From contig NZ_KI628539.1 of NCBI RefSeq assembly GCF_000503215.1, positions 1 through 64,000 on the forward strand: DNA of 64,000 nucleotides, read 5' to 3'. The notes below the pieces were generated by a model. It searched no databases and was not told where the DNA came from. It saw only the letters and a program-made list of their open reading frames with translations. This stretch comes from Pseudomonas canadensis (GTDB lineage: Bacteria > Pseudomonadota > Gammaproteobacteria > Pseudomonadales > Pseudomonadaceae). Shown here piece after piece: positions 53,914 through 61,712 of the stretch. Each line of letters starts with the position of its first letter. Within the stretch, counting starts at the first letter, position 1. A program made the position numbers and the translations under genes.

Positions 53914-54131
53914 GCGGCGTCCCTCTCTTCAATTTTGGCTTTGAGCCACGATTGAATTTCCTCAACGACATAGAACGCAGCGGCTTGCCGCGTATCGCCG
54001 TTCTTTAGAGGTCGCGGAAATGTAGAGTCTTTTTTGCGGAGCTTATCTAACCCGGAGCGTGATAGATCTAGCCATGCACAAAGCGCCGGCTGGCGGATAA
54101 GGGCCTTTACTGCGGTCGATGAAGGGTGCAT
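53910..54131 (-). CDS. AlpA-like transcriptional regulator
   Basis: 73 aa. LIRQPALCAWLDLSRSGLDKLRKKDSTFPRPLKNGDTRQAAAFYVVEEIQSWLKAKIEER is the MerR-like HTH of AlpA proteins, which in P4-like elements activate excision or early genes. First gene of the leftward operon ending with the helicase. The upstream 93-bp gap holds a pair of near-palindromic repeats. Confidence 0.8.
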   Translation of the reverse strand: MHPSSTAVKALIRQPALCAWLDLSRSGLDKLRKKDSTFPRPLKNGDTRQAAAFYVVEEIQSWLKAKIEERDAA

Positions 54132-54188
54132 TTGTGCGCCTCCGTATGGGTACGAGACGCATATTGCTGTGTACGATAATCGGGGTTT

Positions 54189-54219
54189 CCGAATTAGGAT
54201 TTCGCGCTCCCGAATTAGG
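54189..54219. promoter_or_regulatory. Operator-like pair of CCgAATTaGG dyads upstream of the AlpA-like gene
   Basis: ccgaattagg occurs at 54189-54198 and 54210-54219, exactly 21 bp apart (two helical turns). Each copy is nearly palindromic (CC-N-AATT-N-GG). The position, 58-88 bp upstream of the AlpA start, suits a repressor site over the early promoter. Confidence 0.55.
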
Positions 54220-54224
54220 TGTTT

Positions 54225-55067
54225 TTATTTTGCGCGGCTTTCTATGGCATCTGGAATTGCAGAAAGGACTTTCCTGATGGTCTCGTCGTCGACTGGTGCC
54301 CCGATCTGCTCCGTCATCTCTTTTATCCGCTGAGACGCGCCCCGAGCTCGGATGTCTAATCCCTGACTACTGCATAGAGACGCGACAATTGTCAGCAATG
54401 TCCGTCGAGACCGTAGCGGCATATCGTTGCCTTCGGTCAAATGTGGATGCTTTAGTATGGGGCCTTTCTCATCAATGAACTCAAGAATGGCCCACGAACC
54501 GTCCGGATGTTTCAAGTCGGCGGACGGTTTATCGGTTATGGTTTTGGGCAGTGGCGGAGCTTCAGACGAGTTCGCAAACTGAGCCAATGTGATGAGTTCT
54601 GATGCAAGGTAATGAAGGTTTTCCTGGTCGTCGGCGTTGATACCAGTAATCTCATCCATGGTAAGAAGGGTCGGTATATTCCAACCGCCACCAATGTCCT
54701 CAGGCATCACGAAAACTAAATACTTTTTCCCTGCCTTGTCTTGGATCTGGGCGGCAAAACTTGCGTCGATAGTTTTTGTTCCGAAGGGGTGCGCGACCAT
54801 GCTTCCAAGACGGATTCCTTCGAATGACATGAAAGCGCGCTCTGCGCCATTACCCATCATGGCCTCAACGAGCGCCGCTGTTCCACCATCTTCAGGTATC
54901 TCGAAACCTACGAGCAGCTGATTGTAGGCAAGCAATTTACTCAAATACCCTTGATCTCCTAAAACTGAGAGTGATTCAGGCGATACGGGTTCGTCGATCA
55001 ATCTCTCCAGAAGCTCACAAGCTTCTTTGGCGCACAGAGCGCGCTTAAACTTCAATAACTTGCTCAT
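54225..55067 (-). CDS. Protein of unknown function between integrase and AlpA
   Basis: 280 aa with no signal or membrane segment. The N-terminal 170 residues are unrecognised (MSKLLKFKRALCAKEACELL ... KKYLVFVMPEDIGGGWNIPTLLTMDEI). The C-terminal 60 (RSRRTLLTIVASLCSSQGLDIRARGASQRI ... GAPVDDETIRKVLSAIPDAI) is a module I have seen at the end of various phage and island proteins. Could be regulator or cargo. No defence domain was recognised. Confidence 0.7.
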   Translation of the reverse strand: MSKLLKFKRALCAKEACELLERLIDEPVSPESLSVLGDQGYLSKLLAYNQLLVGFEIPEDGGTAALVEAMMGNGAERAFMSFEGIRLGSMVAHPFGTKTIDASFAAQIQDKAGKKYLVFVMPEDIGGGWNIPTLLTMDEITGINADDQENLHYLASELITLAQFANSSEAPPLPKTITDKPSADLKHPDGSWAILEFIDEKGPILKHPHLTEGNDMPLRSRRTLLTIVASLCSSQGLDIRARGASQRIKEMTEQIGAPVDDETIRKVLSAIPDAIESRAK

Positions 55068-55121
55068 CCTTCTGCATCCCTATGCTAATCGTCGATTACA
55101 TTGCAAAGCCGAGGGCGACCG

Positions 55122-56360
55122 TTAAGCGCGTTTCATCTCCACGACATTGCCATTGGCCAATGTGTCTTGATGGTCGGCGTACCATTGCATCATGGTCGCG
55201 CGCTGAGCCAGGTACTGGGCTTTGTTGTATATCCCGGCCACACCTTCTTTGATATGCGATAGCTGAGCCTCGATGTGGTTTTCGTCGAAGCCGTGTTCGT
55301 TAAGGATTGTTGAAGCGATGTGGCGGAAACCGTGGCCCGTCTGGCGACCTTCGTAGCCCAGGCGGCGCAAGGCCATCAGAAACACTGTGTTGCTACGGGG
55401 CTTGGTGGTGTCGCTGCGTCCAGGGAACAGCAGCGGATAACATCCAGTTAGATTGCGCAGGCCGTTCAATAACTCCACGGCCTGGCGGGGGAGTGGCACC
55501 AGATGCTCACGGCGGCGCTTCATCCGTTCGGCAGGTATAGTCCAAAGCGCGCTGTCTAGGTCGAACTCAGACCACCTGGCCTCGCGTAACTCCGACGGGC
55601 GACAGGCGAGCATCGAGAGCAAGTGTAGGCCGATCCGAACATCTATGGCGCTAGGGTAGGCGCGAATAGCGCGTAGTAATGGTGGCAACTCATCCACCGG
55701 CACATGGGCATAGTTCTCTGACGGTTTGGTCTGGAGAAACCTGTGAAGCCCTTCAAGAGGGTTATGGGTGGCGCGGCCAGTGACGCGGGCCAGGTCGTAG
55801 ATCTCTTGGCACCGGGCACGAACTCGGCTGGTTTGCTCGATGATGCCCTTCTGTTCCATACCGCGCAGGAACTCCATCCATTCCATGGGCAGAATCTCGG
55901 TATAGATACGCTTACCAAATACCGGAAACACATGGAGCTCCAGCGCGCCGATGGTTCGTGTAGCCGTTCCATCCGTCCAGCTTTTGCGCTTGATGTTGTA
56001 CCACTCTCGCGCCAAGTGCTCGAAAGTGTTGTTCGTCGCTTCGATCTCTGCAGCCTTTCGGGCTCGCTTGGTGGCGAGTGGGTTCCCACCTTTTGCAGCA
56101 TCCTCTCTCAGCAGGGCGGCTTTTTGCCTGGCTTGTGATCCTGATAGCTGGTGATCGCCACTGCCGTAGCCGCCCAGGCCAAGCCATGACCACTTGCCGT
56201 CTGGCTTCTTGTAACGCAGTTGCCACGACTTGCTTCCGTCCGGGCGCACGCGCAGATACAAGGCGTTGCCGTCCAACTCCCGGTACTCCTTTGTCTCGGG
56301 TTCCAGGGTAGCCAGTACGGTATCGGCCAGGGGGCGACGCTTTATCTGACTGCGCTTCAT
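55122..56360 (-). CDS. int: P4-type tyrosine integrase
   Basis: 412 aa. N-terminal DUF4102-type arm-binding domain (VRPDGSKSWQLRYKKPDGKWSWLGLGGYG), core-binding domain (about 112-205) and catalytic domain with R254 (ACRPSELREARW), H343-x-x-R346 (HGFRH), H369 and Tyr378 (GIYNKAQYLAQR). All catalytic residues are present. ATG at 56360 is preferred. It lies between the right repeat and the rest of the island, next to tRNA-Met, the normal place for an integrase that targets tRNA 3' ends. Confidence 0.93.
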   Translation of the reverse strand: MKRSQIKRRPLADTVLATLEPETKEYRELDGNALYLRVRPDGSKSWQLRYKKPDGKWSWLGLGGYGSGDHQLSGSQARQKAALLREDAAKGGNPLATKRARKAAEIEATNNTFEHLAREWYNIKRKSWTDGTATRTIGALELHVFPVFGKRIYTEILPMEWMEFLRGMEQKGIIEQTSRVRARCQEIYDLARVTGRATHNPLEGLHRFLQTKPSENYAHVPVDELPPLLRAIRAYPSAIDVRIGLHLLSMLACRPSELREARWSEFDLDSALWTIPAERMKRRREHLVPLPRQAVELLNGLRNLTGCYPLLFPGRSDTTKPRSNTVFLMALRRLGYEGRQTGHGFRHIASTILNEHGFDENHIEAQLSHIKEGVAGIYNKAQYLAQRATMMQWYADHQDTLANGNVVEMKRA

Positions 56361-56453
56361 TTTTCTTGTATCCCCCAGGTTCAATTTTTTGCCAAGGTAC
56401 ATGAGCGGATACAAGGAGGGCAAGAATGTATGGAATCATTAGGGGATGTTCAG

Positions 56454-56486
56454 AAACAAGAAAGCCCGCACTAGGCGGGCTTCTTG
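56454..56486. repeat. Right copy of the 33-bp island repeat; tRNA-Met terminator
   Basis: Identical to 42582-42614. The sequence is a hairpin (caagaaagcccgc with gcgggcttcttg) 42 bp past the tRNA 3' end, so it doubles as terminator of the leftward tRNA transcript. Confidence 0.85.
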
Positions 56487-56528
56487 TGTTGTTTCTAAGT
56501 CGTATGGAAGCACTAGGAAACAGGTACT

Positions 56529-56605
56529 TGGTGGCTACACAGGGACTTGAACCCCGGACCCCAGCATTATGAATGCTATGCTCTAACCAACTGAGCTATG
56601 TAGCC
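56529..56605 (-). tRNA. tRNA-Met (CAT), elongator
   Basis: 77 nt including an encoded CCA. Acceptor stem GGCTACA/TGTAGCC, D-loop AGCTCAGTTGGTTAGAGC, anticodon loop TTCATAA closed by AGCAT/ATGCT, T-loop GTTCAAGTC. The lack of the initiator C1:A72 mismatch marks it as elongator Met. It is the integration target of the island, whose integrase abuts its 3' end. Confidence 0.95.
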
Positions 56606-56797
56606 AAGTGGCGCGCATTATTCGCGTAGAACGGGAATGCGTCAAGTATTTATTTTGAATTTTTATCTACGCTTTCAACTGTTTAAGCGAAATCAGCGGA
56701 TCTGGCGACGAGTGGATCACTCTTCGCCCTGCCGAATGCCCCGCAAAACTTGATCGCGTTGAGCAGATATCCCTGCCGCTCAACGCGTGCAATGACG

Positions 56798-57349
56798 CTA
56801 GGGATGTTTCGGGTTGTGCGTGGCCCGCTTAAGCTGTTCGCGTGCTCGTGACAGGCGTGAACGCACGGTGCCGATAGGAATGTCCAGCGCGTCGGCTGTG
56901 TCCTGATAGCTGCCGTCGGTTTCCAGTGAGGCGTACAGCGTCTTGCGCATTTCCATTGGCAGATGGTCGATAGCGCTCAGGGTTTTTTCCAGGCGACGGT
57001 TTACCTCGAACTCCCAATCCAGATTGTGGTTGTCTTCCTGGCCATGCCAGAGCGACTCATCAAACTCGCAATGCACGGGCTTGGCGTACAAGCGCCTGAA
57101 GTGATTGCGGATCAGGTTTTGCGCGATACCACACATCCACGTGCTGAGCGTGGCATTGCCGCTGAAACGCTCTCGGTTGCGCCAGGCTTCCAGATACGTC
57201 AACTGCAGAAGATCATCTGCATCCTCCGGGTTGAGTACGCGCTTGTGAATGAAGCGCCGAAGTTTTTTTTGCTGGTCGTCTGTCAGGTGAAGCATGAATT
57301 GAGGCGAGCTGCCCACGAGGTGCGCTAAAGCTTCAATAGGGATATTCAT
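56798..57349 (-). CDS. rspL: RspL, HrpL-type ECF sigma factor of the type III secretion cluster
   Basis: 183 aa. Sigma region 2 (LNPEDADDLLQLTYLEAWRNRERF...LSTWMCGIAQNLIRNHFRR, about 40-95) and region 4 (LPMEMRKTLYASLETDGSYQDTADALDIPIGTVRSRLSRAREQL, about 130-173). Length and position match HrpL. It should recognise the hrp box in front of rspJ. ATG at 57349 has aaggaaa 6 nt upstream, and a sigma-54-type promoter lies 54 bp further up. Confidence 0.92.
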   Translation of the reverse strand: MNIPIEALAHLVGSSPQFMLHLTDDQQKKLRRFIHKRVLNPEDADDLLQLTYLEAWRNRERFSGNATLSTWMCGIAQNLIRNHFRRLYAKPVHCEFDESLWHGQEDNHNLDWEFEVNRRLEKTLSAIDHLPMEMRKTLYASLETDGSYQDTADALDIPIGTVRSRLSRAREQLKRATHNPKHP

Positions 57350-57402
57350 GATTGTTTCCTTGGTGTAGACGCAGTCGAAAAGGTGTCGACGGGAACCCCT
57401 TT

Positions 57403-57419
57403 TGCACTGGCTATGCCAA
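57403..57419 (-). promoter_or_regulatory. Sigma-54-type (-24/-12) promoter of rspL
   Basis: On the minus strand ttggcatagccagtgca: GG of the -24 element, exactly 10 bp, GC of the -12 element, close to consensus TGGCAC-N5-TTGCA. Transcription would start near 57391, about 42 nt before the rspL start. Known hrpL genes are driven by sigma-54 with HrpR/HrpS-type activators, which are not in the window. Confidence 0.7.
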
Positions 57420-57552
57420 GACAGTTTTTTATGTAACAAGCTGATTTATAAAGATAAATATCTTGAAATGGTGTGATTTTGCGCAGGACCTTGCATAGAG
57501 CCGTTGAGGTGCGTGCAAGTCTTTTCAAATTTTTCGTGACATTCGACTTGAT

Positions 57553-57581
57553 GGAACCGTTTGAGCTGGCCTTGCCACACA
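57553..57581 (+). promoter_or_regulatory. hrp box promoter of the rspJ operon
   Basis: GGAACC (57553-57558), 16-bp spacer, CCACACA (57575-57581): a full match to the HrpL-dependent promoter consensus GGAACC-N15/16-CCACNNA. The rspJ start is 31 bp downstream of the box. Confidence 0.9.
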
Positions 57582-57611
57582 GGGAAACACTCTTCCTGTT
57601 CAGGTCTGTCC

Positions 57612-58676
57612 ATGAAAGTCGAATCTTCCCCGGATGTGCAAACGGTCCAGCAGTTGGATAAACCTGCTGTCAGCCAGACATCCACGTCGGCGCCAGTTCC
57701 TGGCTTGGATGAGCTCGCTCACCTGTTCAGCCTGGAAGTACAGAACAACAGCCAGCCCTTGAGTCAGCGGAAGATGAGCGTGCGCGTGCCTCCGGCCGAA
57801 CAGCTTGCGCAGATTTATGATCAGTTGGGGCACCCTGCCCAGGCGACCCTTGCGAGCCTTTCGCGCCGCATCCGCTTGCAATTGCTGCAGCATCCCCATG
57901 TCGACAAATTGCTGGAGCTGGCTGGCGGGGACCCCGCGCGTGCATTCGTGGTACTCAAATATGTGGCAACCCAGGCAGACGCTGAAGTGCGCCCATCGGA
58001 AGCAGCGTTGGCCCGTGATGCCATCGCCAAGTTGGAGGTCCGCTTCAAAGGGCAGATCCAGGCAGGCCTGAACATTGCCTTGGCGCTGCAGGCGGGCAGT
58101 GCCGACCCACAGGAGCGCCAGGCGTTGCGTGCGCTCTACTACGCCAGTGTGGTCACACGCCAATCGTTGGCGACGATGATGCAGGCGCTGTTGGGGGTGT
58201 ATGGCGGCGAACGGCTTGCCGACGGGCTCAATATGATGCGCAAGGCTCTGGTGGATGACATCGCGGCCAAGGTGTCCTCACTCCCTACGCCGCTGTTGCG
58301 TTCCCTCTTGCAAGGCCTGCAAAGCTGCGGACAGTTGAGCGGCGTGTTGTCCGGTTGCAATGCCCTGCTCCAACGCCTGGGTATCGATCATGATGCAGTG
58401 AGCCTGTTGCAACGCCTGCTGGGTTACGCAGGCGCAGGTATCGCTGCTGCTGAAATCTTGCGGCTTGGAAGCGACTTGTCAGGTAGTTCGAACGTTCAGC
58501 AATTGCTGGCCCTCAATGCGCTTTATCCCCTGGTCCAGCAATTGCCTCTGGCGATATGGCTCGACGGTCGAGTACGCGAAGAAACCCTGCGTGGCTTCCT
58601 GACGGTGATGGGGGAGCTGGATCGGATGACGCGTGGCCCTGCGCGTTCTCCGGGTAAGCTGGGGATCATGGCGTGA
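57612..58676 (+). CDS. rspJ: RspJ, HrpJ/YopN-type type III secretion gatekeeper
   Basis: 354 aa. HrpJ/InvE/YopN-like: SRRIRLQLLQHPHVDKLLELAGGDPARAFVVLKYVATQAD and helical repeats through the C terminus. It controls the switch between translocator and effector secretion. ATG at 57612 follows the hrp box. Its last codons overlap the GTG start of rscV by 4 nt. Confidence 0.87.
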   Translation: MKVESSPDVQTVQQLDKPAVSQTSTSAPVPGLDELAHLFSLEVQNNSQPLSQRKMSVRVPPAEQLAQIYDQLGHPAQATLASLSRRIRLQLLQHPHVDKLLELAGGDPARAFVVLKYVATQADAEVRPSEAALARDAIAKLEVRFKGQIQAGLNIALALQAGSADPQERQALRALYYASVVTRQSLATMMQALLGVYGGERLADGLNMMRKALVDDIAAKVSSLPTPLLRSLLQGLQSCGQLSGVLSGCNALLQRLGIDHDAVSLLQRLLGYAGAGIAAAEILRLGSDLSGSSNVQQLLALNALYPLVQQLPLAIWLDGRVREETLRGFLTVMGELDRMTRGPARSPGKLGIMA

Positions 58677-60766
58677 CTGCACTTTCGGCCATCAACGGCT
58701 TTTTGCTTAAGGTCGCGCAACGCGCAGAAGTACTGGGCGCCGTGGTGGTGATGGCCATCGTCTTCATCTTTATCGTGCCGCTGCCCACCTGGCTGGTGGA
58801 CATCCTGATCGCGCTCAACATCTGCATCTCATGCCTGTTGATCGTGCTGGCGCTATACCTTCCGGGCCCCCTGGCGTTTTCATCGTTTCCGTCAATTCTT
58901 CTGCTGACCACCATGTTCCGCCTGTCTCTGTCGATTGCCACGACGCGCTTGATTTTGCTGGAGCAGGACGCCGGTCATATCGTCGAGGCCTTTGGTAATT
59001 TTGTGGTTGGCGGTAACCTCGCCGTGGGGATGGTGATCTTCCTGATCCTGACCCTGGTCAACTTTCTGGTGATCACCAAGGGTTCGGAGCGGGTGGCCGA
59101 AGTGGCGGCGCGTTTCAGCCTGGACGCGATGCCCGGCAAGCAGATGTCCATCGACAGCGACTTGCGGGCCGGCTTGATTGACGGCATGCAAGCGCGGGAC
59201 AAACGGGAGCAGTTGTCCCGTGAGAGCCAGTTGTTCGGCGCCATGGATGGCGCGATGAAGTTCGTCAAAGGTGATGCGGTCGCGGGCTTGATCATTGTTG
59301 TGGTGAACTTGCTAGGTGGTTTTTCCACCGGCATGTTTCAGCACGGCTTGAGCGCTTCCGAGTCCATTACGTTGTACTCGGTATTGACCATCGGCGACGG
59401 CCTGATCGCACAGATCCCGGCGCTGCTGATCTCCCTCACCGCCGGCATGATCATCACCCGTGTGGCGCCGGACGGACGCAAGGGCGCCAGCAACATGGGC
59501 GCCGAAATTGCCCGGCAAATGACCAGCGAACCCAAGAGTTGGATGATCGCCTCGGTGGGAATGCTCGCCTTTGCGGCGGTGCCCGGCATGCCCACGTTGG
59601 TGTTTATCCTGATCGCACTGGTAACCGGCAGCCTGGGGTACTACCTGATGCGCCAGCGTCAACGGCTGGAGCAACCCGAAGCTGAAACCGCTGAAGCGGT
59701 GCGCCCCGAAGAGAACGGCCGTGAGGACTTGCGTGGGTTTGATCCGTCGAGACCCTACCTGTTGCAATTCTCCCCGGTGTTACGGGGCACGCCTGAGGTG
59801 GCTGATCTTGTTCACTCGATTCGCCAGGCCCGAAATGCAATGGTCGCCAATATCGGCCTGACGCTGCCTCCTTTCGAAGTGGAACTCGATGATTCGCTCG
59901 CCGACGACGAAATGCGCTTCTGTGTCCACGAAGTACCGATGGTCAAGGCATCGGTTGTCAGCCATGTGGCGGTTGAGCGTAAAGCGCTGACGGTCGAGCC
60001 TGCGCACGCCATTCCGGGGCTGGCAGAGCGCGATGAACAGGATTGGCTCTGGTTGGCGCCGGATGATCCGCTGCTGGATGATCCGCAGTTGGAGCGCTTC
60101 ACCTCAGCGAGCCTGATCGTCGAGCGGATGAAGCAGGCAATGATGCTCAGCGGGCCGCAGTTCCTGGGGATCCAGGAGAGCAAGTCGATCCTCAGTTGGC
60201 TGGAGCACAACCAACCGGAACTGGTCCAGGAGCTGCAGCGGATCATGCCGCTGTCGCGGTTTTCGGCGGTACTGCAACGCCTGGCCAGCGAGGGGGTGCC
60301 GTTGCGCGCCGTACGGCTGATCGTCGAGTCGCTGATCGAGTACGGCCAGCATGAACGTGAGCCAGACGCGCTGGCCGACTACGCGCGCATTGCGCTCAAG
60401 GCGCAGATTTACCACCAGTGCAGCGAAGCCGACGGCCTGCATGCCTGGCTGCTGTCGCCTCAGACTGAAAACATCCTGCGTGAGGCGCTGCGCCAGACCC
60501 AGACCGGGGTGTTCTTCGCCCTTGATGACGAACACAGCGCAGCGTTGGTTAGCCTGCTCAATCAAGCCTTTCCCGTACGGCCCAAACTCAAGAGCGTGAT
60601 GCTGGTCGCACAGGACTTGCGCAGCCCGCTGCGCGCGCTGTTGCTGGAAGAATTCAACCACGTGCCGGTGCTGTCTTTCGCTGAGCTGGGTAGCGCCTCA
60701 AAGGTCAAGGTGCTGGGGCGCTTCGACTTGGGCCAGGACGAATTGATGCGCGGTACGGCGGCATGA
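58673..60766 (+). CDS. rscV: RscV, export gate protein (HrcV/FHIPEP family)
   Basis: 697 aa from GTG 58673. The N-terminal membrane region has about eight helices (LPTWLVDILIALNICISCLLIVLAL first) and the family signature FSSFPSILLLTTMFRLSLSIATTRLILL near residue 65. The cytoplasmic C-terminal domain spans about 340-697. It forms the nonameric export gate of the injectisome. A 34-bp gap separates it from rspQ. Confidence 0.94.
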   Translation: MTALSAINGFLLKVAQRAEVLGAVVVMAIVFIFIVPLPTWLVDILIALNICISCLLIVLALYLPGPLAFSSFPSILLLTTMFRLSLSIATTRLILLEQDAGHIVEAFGNFVVGGNLAVGMVIFLILTLVNFLVITKGSERVAEVAARFSLDAMPGKQMSIDSDLRAGLIDGMQARDKREQLSRESQLFGAMDGAMKFVKGDAVAGLIIVVVNLLGGFSTGMFQHGLSASESITLYSVLTIGDGLIAQIPALLISLTAGMIITRVAPDGRKGASNMGAEIARQMTSEPKSWMIASVGMLAFAAVPGMPTLVFILIALVTGSLGYYLMRQRQRLEQPEAETAEAVRPEENGREDLRGFDPSRPYLLQFSPVLRGTPEVADLVHSIRQARNAMVANIGLTLPPFEVELDDSLADDEMRFCVHEVPMVKASVVSHVAVERKALTVEPAHAIPGLAERDEQDWLWLAPDDPLLDDPQLERFTSASLIVERMKQAMMLSGPQFLGIQESKSILSWLEHNQPELVQELQRIMPLSRFSAVLQRLASEGVPLRAVRLIVESLIEYGQHEREPDALADYARIALKAQIYHQCSEADGLHAWLLSPQTENILREALRQTQTGVFFALDDEHSAALVSLLNQAFPVRPKLKSVMLVAQDLRSPLRALLLEEFNHVPVLSFAELGSASKVKVLGRFDLGQDELMRGTAA

Positions 60767-60800
60767 AGACTTGGCTATGTCCATCCCGGAGGGCTCGCTG

Positions 60801-61712
60801 ATGTTCGAATTGCGAGTGCTTGATGGGCGACATCAGGGGGCTGCGCTGCCCTTGTTCGGGGAGCAGTGGAGCATCGGTGCCCACGCCGATGCTGACTTGG
60901 TGCTGAACGATCCTGGCATCGCTGAACAGCATGCCCGGCTGCGGCTCATGGACTCGAACTGGTCGGTGCAGGCTGAGGCCGGGTTATTGCAGGATGCTGA
61001 TGGTCAGGTGCTGGCACAGATTGCGCACCTGGCGCTGAACGTCACGTTTTCGGTGGCGAACGTGCGGCTGTGCGTCACCTTGGCCGATGAACCTTGGCCC
61101 CAGTCTCCAGCCCCCGCACCGGCCGTGTCGACACGGGCCAGTGAGCCGGTGTCGGTGCCGGTGCCCGTGCTCAAGCTATCGGCGATCTCGCACGCTCAGC
61201 AGAAGCGTCTGATCACGCTGGTGCTGGTGGTGACGATGATCTTCATTGTGGTGGGCATGGCGTCCACCGGGAAGCCTGAAGCCCAGGCATCCCTGATGCT
61301 GCCTGTGGTGAAAAAGCACGAGTTGGCCTCGCCGTTCGAGGTCCGCCAGCAGCTGTTGAAGATGCTCGGCGAACGTGAATTGAGCCAGCGCGTCAGTTTG
61401 CAGGTGATCAATGGGCAGGTCGCGCTCAGTGGGGATGTCTCGCAGGATGAGGTTGAATTGGTCGCGCGCATGCTCAGCCGTTTTGGCGAGCAGTTCGACA
61501 GCGCGGTACCGGTAATCAGCCGCGTGCGTGCGCGCGATGGAGTGTTGCCATTCAAGATCGTGCAGATCGTGGGCGGGCCCAATGGCCACGTGGTCCTGGA
61601 GGAGGGCAGCCGACTGTTTATCGGGGATGAAGTGGATGGCCTGCGCCTGGTGCTGATTGATAACAGCAAGGTGGTATTCGATGGCGTACAGCGCTATGAG
61701 GTGCGCTGGTGA
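60801..61712 (+). CDS. rspQ: RspQ, inner-membrane ring protein (HrpQ/YscD type)
   Basis: 303 aa. N-terminal FHA-like domain (MFELRVLDGRHQGAALPLFGEQWSIGAHADADLVL), one membrane segment (LITLVLVVTMIFIVVGMA, about residues 145-162), then a periplasmic domain. ATG at 60801 is chosen for the ggaggg 7 nt upstream. Part of the injectisome basal body. Confidence 0.87.
   Translation: MFELRVLDGRHQGAALPLFGEQWSIGAHADADLVLNDPGIAEQHARLRLMDSNWSVQAEAGLLQDADGQVLAQIAHLALNVTFSVANVRLCVTLADEPWPQSPAPAPAVSTRASEPVSVPVPVLKLSAISHAQQKRLITLVLVVTMIFIVVGMASTGKPEAQASLMLPVVKKHELASPFEVRQQLLKMLGERELSQRVSLQVINGQVALSGDVSQDEVELVARMLSRFGEQFDSAVPVISRVRARDGVLPFKIVQIVGGPNGHVVLEEGSRLFIGDEVDGLRLVLIDNSKVVFDGVQRYEVRW

Larger units (their letters stand above)
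42582..56486. mobile_element. Integrated genetic island at tRNA-Met (satellite-like, about 13.9 kb)
   Basis: Bounded by a 33-bp perfect direct repeat (42582-42614 and 56454-56486), each copy a hairpin that serves as the tRNA terminator. In both copies 37 bp of dissimilar sequence and then gtacttgg follow, leading into the intact tRNA-Met on the right and a degenerate 3'-tRNA-like segment on the left. A P4-type integrase lies just inside the right end. Contents: integrase, AlpA-like regulator, primase-helicase genes, an iteron array, virion-type genes, excision genes and a Fic gene. Composition is AT-richer and less regular in the left half. Confidence 0.8.
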
